Position numbers and translations under genes: made by a program | Source: Isosphaeraceae bacterium | GTDB taxonomy: Bacteria > Planctomycetota > Planctomycetia > Isosphaerales > Isosphaeraceae | Reading direction: 5' to 3' | DNA: 61,334 nt | Assembly (NCBI GenBank): GCA_021324445.1 | Contig: JAJPJC010000303.1 | Location: forward strand, 1-61,334 | Part shown: one piece after another, positions 50,639-61,334 of the stretch | How positions within the stretch are numbered: the first letter of the stretch is position 1 | How the letters are laid out: each line of letters begins with the position of its first letter | The notes under the pieces: model-generated | The model's input: the letters and a program-made list of their open reading frames with translations, nothing else | What the model was told of the DNA's origin: nothing | Database searches by the model: none

Positions 50639-51554
50639 CTCGCGGCAGCAGCCCAAGCTGACCCAGGACGGCTCGGCCCCAGTCCGATGGTCGACGATCC
50701 TGGAGCGAATCCTCGGCCCGTTCCGCAGGGTGGAACCTCCCGCGCCCCGGCCCGAGATGGGCTTCTACACCGACACCACGGTCTGCATTGGCTGCAAGGC
50801 CTGCGAGGTCGCCTGTAAGCAGTGGAACCTGCTGCCGGCGGATGAATTCCGATGGTCGGGCCGCAGCTACGACAACACCGAGACGCTCTCCGCCACCTCC
50901 TGGCGGCATGTCAAGTTCATCGAGCAGTTCCCGCCGGACGGCTCCTCCCGGCACGTGACCCTGGAGACGCGGCTCGACGGCGCCGGCGCGGGCCGCTGGC
51001 TGATGATGAGCGACGTCTGCAAGCACTGCGTCGCCGCACCGTGCGAGCATGCCTGTCCCACAGGCGCGATTATTTATAATGAATTCGGTAACGTCTACAT
51101 TCAACCCGATATCTGCAACGGTTGTGCATACTGCATCGCGGCGTGCCCCTTCGGGGTGATCACGCGGAGTGAAATCGACGGACATACTCACAAGTGCACG
51201 CTCTGCTACGACCGCCAGCGCGACGGCCTGGTCCCGGCCTGCGCCAAGGCCTGTCCGACCGCATCGATCCAGTTCGGACCGGTCGCCGAGCTGCGCGAGC
51301 GGGCGCGGCGGCGGGTGGCGGAGCTGCACGCGCGGGGCGTCGCGGAGGCTTATCTCTACGGCGACGTGCCGACTGCGAGCTATTCCGCGCTGAATTCGTT
51401 CTATCTCCTGGTCGACCGCCCCGCGACCTACGGTTTGCCCGAGCCTCCCGTGAACCCCTGGCTGCACATGCGGGGCGACTACGTGCGGGCCCTCGCGGGT
51501 GCCCTGCTGGCGATCGCCGGGTTCCTCGCGATCCTCTTCGTGGGAGGGCACTGA
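50628..51554 (+). CDS. Formate dehydrogenase iron-sulfur subunit
   Basis: The 308-residue electron-transfer subunit has four ferredoxin-like clusters, shown by CIGCKACEVACKQW, CKHCVAAPCEHACPTGAI, CNGCAYCIAACPFGVI and CTLCYDRQ...CAKACPT. It is the FdnH/HybA type, passing electrons from the catalytic subunit to the membrane. A C-terminal membrane helix (YVRALAGALLAIAGFLAILF) anchors it. It overlaps the catalytic-subunit gene by 11 bases, indicating coupled translation. ATG 50628 or GTG 50625 are the likely starts. Confidence 0.92.
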   Translation: MALDSRQQPKLTQDGSAPVRWSTILERILGPFRRVEPPAPRPEMGFYTDTTVCIGCKACEVACKQWNLLPADEFRWSGRSYDNTETLSATSWRHVKFIEQFPPDGSSRHVTLETRLDGAGAGRWLMMSDVCKHCVAAPCEHACPTGAIIYNEFGNVYIQPDICNGCAYCIAACPFGVITRSEIDGHTHKCTLCYDRQRDGLVPACAKACPTASIQFGPVAELRERARRRVAELHARGVAEAYLYGDVPTASYSALNSFYLLVDRPATYGLPEPPVNPWLHMRGDYVRALAGALLAIAGFLAILFVGGH

Positions 51555-52436
51555 CGTGCGGCTTGACAGCCCACGCCCGATGACCAGCCTATCGTATGCG
51601 ACCGGGCCGGTGACCAAGCCGCCCAACTGGCACGGCCTGGTCGCCTGGGACATCTTCTTCAACAACCTGACGACCGGCCTGTACCTGACAGCGGCGCTCG
51701 GGGAGACGGCGGCACCGGCGGTCTTCGGCACCCTGGCCCGCGCGGCCTATCCGGTCGCCCTGGCTTTCCTCCTGGCCGACCTGGTTTGCCTGGTGATCGA
51801 CCTGGGCGATCCGATGCGGTTCCACCACATGCTCCGGGTCTTCAAGCCGGGTTCGCCCATGTCCTTGGGCACCTGGTGCCTCACCGCCTATTCCCTGCCG
51901 CTGACCCTGATCGTTGCGTTCGATCTGCTGGAGGCGCTCCACTGGCTGCCCAGCGGTGTGGCGGTCCTCGACGGACTGCGACGGCTGGCCGTGCTCGCGG
52001 GGCTCCTCCCCGCCCTGGGGTCGGCGACTTACAAGGGGGTCCTGTTCAGCACGAGCTCCCAGCCGGGTTGGAAAGACGCCCGCTGGCTGGGCGGCTATCT
52101 GACCAATGCCGCGGTCACGCTCGGCTGCGCCGAGCTGCTCCTGCTGGCATCACTGCTCGGTCAAGCCCGGGCCGCCGCCGTCCTGCGACGGGCCCTCGCA
52201 CTCCTGCTGACCCTGAATCTCATCCCCCTGGGACTGCTCATCAGCGCGGTCCGCCCGGCGCTCCGAGACGTCGCGTCCCCCGCGCGTTCGATTGGCACCT
52301 GTGCGGCCGTACTGGCCCTGGGCTCCCTCATTCCCTTGGCCCTGCTGCTGGCCGGGGAGCCGCGTCTCGCAGCCGGTTCGACGATCTTGATCTTCATCGG
52401 GAATTGGATGATCCGCGCGTGGATCGTGAAGCGACC

Positions 52437-55760
<3,324 letters not shown>

Positions 55761-56609
55761 GTTGACTCAGCCTCACCGCGGAACGGGTCCGTCCCGGACC
55801 GATTGGGCTCGGCGGTCGGTCGGGGATCAGACCGGACGTAGATCGGGCCGCGCTCGCCTCGATCAACCTGGAGGCGGCGCGGCCCGGAAAGTTTCCCGAT
55901 CTTAGCACTCCGCCATGGATTCGGGCAAGAGGTACCGAGTCGAGGTCATCCTCCTATCTGCTTGAGCCCCGACGGGGCGACAGCACACCTCGCCCCGGGA
56001 CCGCGTGTGCCGCCCGTTCCGGGCTGGCTTGGCAGGGTGCTTCCGTTCCCGGACGATGCCCCGAGCTGGTGCCCGCCCCAGCTCCGCTGGGGGCCCGGCC
56101 CCTGCGGGGTCCGGAAGACACGCACCCGATCCCGGGGCTCACCTTCGCTTTCCCTGGAGTGGAGTTCTTGAGTCTGTTAGGGCTTCCAACAGTCCACTTC
56201 GAAAGTTCCTCGGGAGCCTCTGAGTGCCGCTTCCCGGCCGTTCGGATGCGCGAATCTTGACCCGAATTGGAAAAAATCGCAACGCAGCCAACACCAAAAT
56301 ACCTCGATGCTGACGTGTGGGTCCCGCGGCTCGCCGCGTTTTTGGGTTTCCGGGAAAAACCAGAACCGCGTCCCAACTCCCCGGCACTAATAGAACGGTT
56401 CAGATTGCTTATGAGGATCATGTCCCCCAGGGGGGATGAACCTCCTCGAGAGCCAGCCGAAGGAAAGTCCGGCCACCCAGGTGTACACCTCCCGGGAGCG
56501 GATTGCGCGCCCCTGAATCAAGATCCGCTGCGATGAACCGCAAGCAACACAGGACTGAGTCCTTCGAACGACCGTCGGCGGAGTTGAGTCACAACCAGAG
56601 GATCCTGCC
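55761..56609. other. Intergenic region with a REP-like element
   Basis: No gene seen in 849 bases. A short palindrome GCCCCGACGGGGC at 55966-55978 belongs to the widespread planctomycete dispersed sequence (gagccccgacggggcgaca). Another palindromic patch lies at 56431-56442 (tcccccaggggg). The TTGACC at 56258 with downstream AT-rich bases is a weak promoter candidate. A promoter for the surface-protein gene must be in the last part, but no clear motif was found. Confidence 0.4.
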
Positions 56610-59324
56610 ATGCCGCGATCGCTGTTAGGCACGCCCGTGGATCGAGTTCTCGACGCCTCGATGCGGAGGGCCCGTGGCGGCGGGCGCCGGTTCCGGGCGA
56701 GTTCCCTTCCCGAGCTGGAAGCCCTGGAAGACCGCAGGCTCCTGGCCAATATCACGCCCAGTGGGATCATCAGCTCGACGCCCGACGGCGCCAACTTCGA
56801 CTACACGATCAAACTGACCAACGCCAGCTCCAGCAGCTCCGGCATCGGCACGTTCTGGTACGCCTGGATCCCCGGCCAGGATTATCTGGCCACCAGCCCG
56901 ATCTCCGTCACCTCGCCCACCGGGTGGACCGACACGATCACCAACATGGGCTCCGGCGATGGCTATGCCATCCTCTTCCAGGCCAACAGCTCGGCGTACT
57001 ATGTGCAGCCGGGGAACTCGCTGAATTTCCAGTTCACGAGTGCCGACACGCCCACGTCGGTCAATGGCAATTCGGTGTACTACTCCAACACCCCGGTGGG
57101 CACGTCGTACGTCTATCCAGCGGGACCATTCAGCGATGCCGGTCATATCTTCATCGTGGAACCGGCGCCGACCCCAACCCTGAGCTCGATCGCGGTGACT
57201 CCGGCCAACCCGAGCGTGCCCAAGGGGGAGTCGCAGCGGTTCGACGCCGTGGGCACGTTCTCCGATGGCTCGACGCAGGATCTGACCAGCCAGGTGACCT
57301 GGGCGTCGGCCACCACCTCGGTGGCCACCATCTCCAACGCCTCGGGCTCGCAGGGCCTGGCGACGGCCGTGGGCACCGGCACCTCCGCCATCTCGGCCAC
57401 GCTCGACGGCATCACCGGCTCGACGGTGATGACGGTCACAGCCGCAGCCCTCGAGTCGATCGCCGTGACCCCGGCCAATCCCAGCGTGGCCAAGGGGCTG
57501 ACGCAGCAATTCACCGCCACTGGCACCTATTCCGACCAGTCCACGCAGGATCTGACCAGCCAGGTGACCTGGGCGTCGGCCACCACCTCGGTGGCCACCA
57601 TCACCACCGCCGGACTGGCCACGGCCGTGGGCACCGGCACCTCGACGATCAGCGCCACGCTCAGTGGCATCAACGGCTCGACGGTGATGACGGTGACCGC
57701 GGCGGCCCTCAGGTCGATCGCCGTGACCCCGACCAATACCACCCTGCCCACCGGGGAGACCGAGCAGTTCACCGCCACCGGGACCTTCACCGACAATTCG
57801 ACGGAGGATCTGACGAGGCAGGTGAGCTGGACCTCCTCCGACACGACCTGGGCCACGATCAGCAGCACCGGGCTGGCCACGGCTGTCTCGCCAGGCGCCG
57901 TGACGATCTCGGCGAGCTTGGATGGCATCACCGGTTCGACCGGGCTGACGGTCACCGCCGCGGCTCTCGAGTCCATCGCCGTCACGCCGGCCAACCCCAG
58001 CATTGCGAAGGGCCTGACGCAGCAGTTCACCGCCACCGGGACCTACTCCGACAATTCGACGCAGAACATCACCAGTCAGGTGACCTGGGCCTCGGCCACG
58101 ACCTCCGTCGCCACCATCACCGCGGCCGGGTTGGCCTCGGCCGCCGGCACCGGCACCTCGACGATCAGCGCCACGCTCGGCAGCCTCACGGGTTCGACCG
58201 TGCTGACGGTCACCCCCGCCGCGCTGGTCTCGATCGCGGTGACTCCAGCCAACCCCAGCATCGCCCAGGGCCAAACCCAGCAGTTCACGGCCACCGGCAC
58301 GTACACCGACAGCTCGGCCCAGGACTTGACCGGCCAGGTGACCTGGGTCTCGGCGACGACGTCGGTGGCCACAATCACTGCGGCCGGACTGGCCACGGCC
58401 GCGGGTACGGGCACCTCGAGGATCAGCGCCACGCTCGGCAGCATCACCGGTTCGACGGTGTTGACGGTCACCACGGGCGCGCTGAGCCCGGTGGCGGTGA
58501 AGGCCAACAATCAGGGCGGTTACTACCAGTACGGGACCTGGACGACTCACGCGGGGGGCTACAACGGCACCTACGCTGTCGCCGATCCCACGACCTCAAG
58601 CACGGCGAGCAGCGGCTGGAACCTGACCGTGACCGCGGGCACCTACGACATCTACGCCACCTGGGTTGCCGCGGGGACCAATGCCACGGATACCGGTTAT
58701 TCGATCTACGACGGCTTCAATAGGCTGGGCACGGTCACGGCGAACCAGCAGCTCGCGCCGTCCGATGGTCAATACGGCGGCGTCTCCTGGGCCAAGCTCG
58801 GGACCTTCACCATTACCAATGGGAAGATCACCATCGCCATGAGCGCCAGCGGGGCCAACGGCAATATCGTCGCCAACGGCATCCTGCTGGTCGCGAGTGT
58901 CCAGACCGCGGCTTCGACTGCCGCGATCATGCCGCCGTCAACCTCGGCGGCGACCGGAGCGATCGGGATGGGGACGACAATCGGGCCGGCTCAAGACGCC
59001 GGGGCGACCACCGCGACGGCCCCAGCCTCGGCGACGGTCTCGGTGTCCGCGCCCGGCGGGGCGCCTGCACCGTTGACGCCGGTCACGGTCAAGTACCTGG
59101 ACGATTCCGCCAGGAGTCCGGCGATGAGCGCATCGGCGACCCCCACAGCCCCCAGCCTGATCGATCACGCCATCGGTGAGGTGGCGATCGGGCGGCATCG
59201 GGGGCAATCTCGATCGCTCGTCAAGCACCTCGCTCGAGCGAGCAGCCCCGGCGGAAAACTCGCCGTCAAGGATCATCACCAGGAGATGACCCATCGAACA
59301 AACCATGATCGGAACTCGAGATGA
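56610..59324 (+). CDS. Surface protein with LEPR-like motif and five Big_2 repeats
   Basis: The 904-residue protein begins with a basic segment and the LEPR-XLL-like motif LEALEDRRLLA (about residues 36-46). The N-terminal domain (47-185; SSGIGTFWYAWIPG, then FSDAGHIFIVEP) is shared with the protein at 60728. Five Big_2-like Ig repeats follow (about 190-624), each beginning SIAVTPANPS and containing QFTATGTYSD, LTSQVTWASATTSVATIT and GTGTSTISATL. The next domain (about 625-775) has a golvesin/carbohydrate-binding layout (YNGTYAVADPTTSSTASSGW, then NLTVTAGTYDIYATWVAAGT). The C-terminal 130 residues are Ala/Thr/Pro-rich then basic. It is probably a large cell-surface or matrix protein. Confidence 0.88.
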   Translation: MPRSLLGTPVDRVLDASMRRARGGGRRFRASSLPELEALEDRRLLANITPSGIISSTPDGANFDYTIKLTNASSSSSGIGTFWYAWIPGQDYLATSPISVTSPTGWTDTITNMGSGDGYAILFQANSSAYYVQPGNSLNFQFTSADTPTSVNGNSVYYSNTPVGTSYVYPAGPFSDAGHIFIVEPAPTPTLSSIAVTPANPSVPKGESQRFDAVGTFSDGSTQDLTSQVTWASATTSVATISNASGSQGLATAVGTGTSAISATLDGITGSTVMTVTAAALESIAVTPANPSVAKGLTQQFTATGTYSDQSTQDLTSQVTWASATTSVATITTAGLATAVGTGTSTISATLSGINGSTVMTVTAAALRSIAVTPTNTTLPTGETEQFTATGTFTDNSTEDLTRQVSWTSSDTTWATISSTGLATAVSPGAVTISASLDGITGSTGLTVTAAALESIAVTPANPSIAKGLTQQFTATGTYSDNSTQNITSQVTWASATTSVATITAAGLASAAGTGTSTISATLGSLTGSTVLTVTPAALVSIAVTPANPSIAQGQTQQFTATGTYTDSSAQDLTGQVTWVSATTSVATITAAGLATAAGTGTSRISATLGSITGSTVLTVTTGALSPVAVKANNQGGYYQYGTWTTHAGGYNGTYAVADPTTSSTASSGWNLTVTAGTYDIYATWVAAGTNATDTGYSIYDGFNRLGTVTANQQLAPSDGQYGGVSWAKLGTFTITNGKITIAMSASGANGNIVANGILLVASVQTAASTAAIMPPSTSAATGAIGMGTTIGPAQDAGATTATAPASATVSVSAPGGAPAPLTPVTVKYLDDSARSPAMSASATPTAPSLIDHAIGEVAIGRHRGQSRSLVKHLARASSPGGKLAVKDHHQEMTHRTNHDRNSR
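57180..58481 (+). repeat. Five tandem 258-270 bp units encoding Big_2 domains
   Basis: Unit starts are at 57180, 57450, 57708, 57966 and 58224, so the first unit is 270 bases and the others are exactly 258 bases (86 residues). The conserved segments, for example gtgacctgggcctcggccac, are near-identical between units, which implies recent duplication or gene conversion. Confidence 0.85.
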
Positions 59325-59412
59325 ACAATGCCGGGCGACACGAGCCACCAGCCCCGGCAGGATCCCCAACGGAACGATCCACTTTCCCCGAGGTCATTCT
59401 GAGGCACTGGCG

Positions 59413-60150
59413 ATGCGATCGAGATCACCCTGGCCCTTCCTCATCTTCCTGACCCTGACCTTCGCCGGCTGGCCCTCCGCGGGCGCCGGTGAAGTCACCC
59501 TCTCGCACAGCTCATCCGCGCTCCCCGGCGCGCCCGGGCCGGCGATCACCCTCCTCTCGATCACCGGCGATAACGAGGGGACGAACTACACCTTCACCCT
59601 CACGTTCGCCAATCCCACGATCGAGGGACCCTCCTCCGGCAATCCGGACGCGGTCTATGGGTTCATCAACATCGACGCGGACAAGAATGCGGCGACGGGC
59701 GTCACGGGTGCCTTCCTGGACTCCAACAGCTTCGAGCCCGGCTTCGGCCGGTACTCGCCCAGCTCCGAGGGGATTGACACCTACATCAACCTGGGTAGCG
59801 AGGGAGACCCCTTGCACGGTGCCCCCGGCCTGGTCGATGTCGTCACCACCGATGGATTCAATGTGATCGATACGGTTCCGATCACTTACACAAGCCACAC
59901 TGGCTCGACCCCCAGCATGTTATCTTTCTCGATACCGCTGACCGACTTCTCGCGGAACCAGATCCCCCTCCTCGACACGGGCAACTTCTCGGTGATCGTC
60001 GGCAATGTGAACAACGCGACAGACTTCCTCCCCGCAGTCGCAGCCGTCCCCGAGCCCGCGTCCCTGATCCTTCTGTCGTTGGGAGTGTCGCTGGCTGGTC
60101 TGGCCTCGGTCCGGCTGACCAGAGAGCCGCATCCCACTCGACAACGGTAG
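59413..60150 (+). CDS. PEP-CTERM sorting domain protein
   Basis: The 245-residue secreted protein has a signal peptide (WPFLIFLTLTFAGWPSAGAG), a beta-rich central part (ITLLSITGDNEGTNYTFTLT, FINIDADKNAATGVTGAF, SFSIPLTDFSRNQIPLLDTG) and the sorting motif VPEPASLILLSLGVSLAGLA followed by an RLTRE basic tail. This is the PEP-CTERM pattern recognised by exosortase in the membrane. The exosortase gene is not in the window. The start ATG 59413 has no clear ribosome binding site. It may work with the neighbouring surface protein genes. Confidence 0.88.
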   Translation: MRSRSPWPFLIFLTLTFAGWPSAGAGEVTLSHSSSALPGAPGPAITLLSITGDNEGTNYTFTLTFANPTIEGPSSGNPDAVYGFINIDADKNAATGVTGAFLDSNSFEPGFGRYSPSSEGIDTYINLGSEGDPLHGAPGLVDVVTTDGFNVIDTVPITYTSHTGSTPSMLSFSIPLTDFSRNQIPLLDTGNFSVIVGNVNNATDFLPAVAAVPEPASLILLSLGVSLAGLASVRLTREPHPTRQR

Positions 60151-60727
60151 CGACGTCCGTCCGACGGATCGACGGGGCCGACGGCGCCGCCGAGGGCGGA
60201 GCATTTTCCCGGCCTGCTCGAAAGAAAGGGAAAACCAGACCGCCATGAGCGGGCACTCTTGAAAGAGTGGCACGAGCACGTTCGCGAATGTGAGCAGGTT
60301 CCCTTCCGACGAGATTCCACGGGATTCCGCGACGAAGTGCGGCTGCTTGATTCCACCTGCCCTCATGGGACGCGGACCACGGTGCTCAATCGGGTGGTCC
60401 GTCAACTCCCGGCCGGCGCAGCCGGCCCGACCTCCCCTCTTGCGGGGACGGATTGAGGCCGTCCCGGCTCACGCTGCCAGTATCCATCGCGCCGGCGCCC
60501 GGCACGACCGGCAAGGTCCGATCCCGTGTGCCGCGGTCAAAGTCCCGCGCCGCTCGACGATGGTGCCTGCCGTCGGGAGGCTCTCCTGGAAAACCGGACG
60601 AACCGAGCCAAGGTTTGCTGACTCTCATAAGGTGTTCACTCGCTTGTTTGCGTCCCGACACCTCCCCGGGAAGAGTCCATCTCCCGGCGAGTGAGGGGGA
60701 GGTCAGACTCCACAAGAGGACACTTTC
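60151..60727. other. Intergenic region
   Basis: No convincing gene seen. A hairpin-like stretch near 60170-60200 (ggggccgacggcgccgccg) follows the PEP-CTERM gene and could terminate transcription. Ahead of 60728 no strong ribosome binding site was seen; gaggacac is the nearest. Confidence 0.4.
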
Positions 60728-61334
60728 ATGTCGCGATCTTGGTTCGGTACACCGTTCCGTCACGTTCTCGGCGCCTTGACACCGGGAAGTCGCCCCTCAG
60801 AGCGACGTCCCAGGATGCGTCGCTTGCCCGCGGTGGAGTCCCTCGAGGGGCGTGCCCTCATGGCCAACATCACGGCCAGTGCGACCATCAGCGCGCAGCC
60901 CGACGGCGCCGACTTCAAGTACACGATCACGCTGACCAATTCCAGCTCCAGCACCTCGGCCATCGGCACGTTCTGGTATGCGTGGAATACGACTCCCAGT
61001 AATCCCAATATCAATTATCTCGCGACCAGCCCGATCTCCGTCACCCCGCCCAGCGGATGGGGGGACTCGATCACCAACTCCGGCCCGACCGATGGCTTTG
61101 GCATTCTCAATACGGCCAACAGCTCAGCCTCGTCCCTGCAGCCAGGGAGCTCGCTGGTTTTTTCGTTCGTGAGCGCCGACCCACCCGCGTCGGTCAATGG
61201 CGATTCGGTGTTCTACCCGGGCGTTCCGGTGAATACCTCTTTCGTTTACCCGCAGGGACCATTCAGCGATGCCGGTCATAAATTCGTCGTGATGCCCACA
61301 CCGACACCCACCCCCACACCGACACCCACCCCCA
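60728..61334 (+). CDS. LEPR-motif surface protein, paralog, 3' end beyond window
   Basis: From ATG 60728 the protein reads with LESLEGRALMA, the LEPR-like motif, followed by a domain almost parallel to residues 47-185 of the protein at 56610: ANITASATISAQPDGADF, SAIGTFWYAWNTTP, YLATSPISVTPPSGWGDSI, FSFVSADPPASVNGDSVFYP and GPFSDAGHKFVV. It ends in a PTPTPT repeat where the window stops. It is therefore a tandem paralog separated by the PEP-CTERM gene. The full domain architecture is unknown. Confidence 0.85.
   Translation, partial: MSRSWFGTPFRHVLGALTPGSRPSERRPRMRRLPAVESLEGRALMANITASATISAQPDGADFKYTITLTNSSSSTSAIGTFWYAWNTTPSNPNINYLATSPISVTPPSGWGDSITNSGPTDGFGILNTANSSASSLQPGSSLVFSFVSADPPASVNGDSVFYPGVPVNTSFVYPQGPFSDAGHKFVVMPTPTPTPTPTPTP

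Noticed and set aside
57180..58481. CRISPR-like or satellite repeat array
   Set aside because: The units are long, in one reading frame, and encode Big_2 domains; there are no spacers.

Overview
The window looks like a chromosomal segment of a planctomycete, most likely of the Isosphaeraceae/Gemmatales type. Signs are high G+C, a PVC-type cytochrome c protein, a DUF1501 protein, ECF sigma plus Ser/Thr kinase pairs, several N-termini carrying the LEPR-XLL-like motif (LExLExRxLL), a PEP-CTERM protein, Uma2 nucleases and many short membrane proteins with an N-terminal R(F/Y)xI-x5-LM/A signature. The family-level placement is inference from gene content. I saw no tRNA, rRNA, CRISPR array or intact transposase.

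Layout. 0.4-3.4 kb: a RelE/Phd-like toxin-antitoxin operon with a 16-bp palindromic operator, then a wrecked ECF sigma-kinase-WD40 module fused to a DUF433/DUF5615 pair. 3.5-16.1 kb: a 1610-aa fusion of a CehA/McbA-type PHP domain and a PVC cytochrome c protein, a TPR-like membrane protein, a GGDEF protein with a degenerate receiver, a secreted Met/Gln-rich protein, an ECF sigma factor with a long C-terminal extension and an M28 peptidase with membrane helices. 16.1-22.7 kb: an island of unrelated short genes, all on the minus strand, bracketed by a 230-240 bp direct repeat and punctuated by a 60-bp intergenic repeat. 23.3-28.4 kb: membrane proteins, UDP-glucose dehydrogenase, two divergent Uma2 proteins and a second DUF433/PIN-like pair. 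28.4-31.3 kb: a histidine kinase, a LuxR-type regulator and a stand-alone receiver.

31.7-38.6 kb is a cell-surface and signalling cluster: a matrixin-like protease, a large secreted LEPR-like protein, and a translationally coupled Ser/Thr kinase with TPRs. 39.1-43.8 kb holds a two-component relic, an RpoD-like sigma factor, small secreted or membrane proteins, Dps, a 146-bp MITE with TA duplications and a D-2-hydroxyacid dehydrogenase. 44.1-46.6 kb is an intact ECF sigma/kinase pair. 46.7-52.5 kb carries a frameshifted aspartic protease pair and a formate dehydrogenase operon whose catalytic subunit is read through an in-frame UGA (selenocysteine) followed by a SECIS hairpin. It ends against a convergent carB. 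56.6-61.3 kb carries two paralogous LEPR-like surface proteins, one with five 86-90 residue Big_2 repeats, around a PEP-CTERM protein; the last gene runs off the window.

The strongest points are the selenocysteine formate dehydrogenase, the minus-strand repeat-punctuated island, the MITE, the sigma/kinase relic fused to a DUF5615 gene and the three-unit zinc-ribbon protein.
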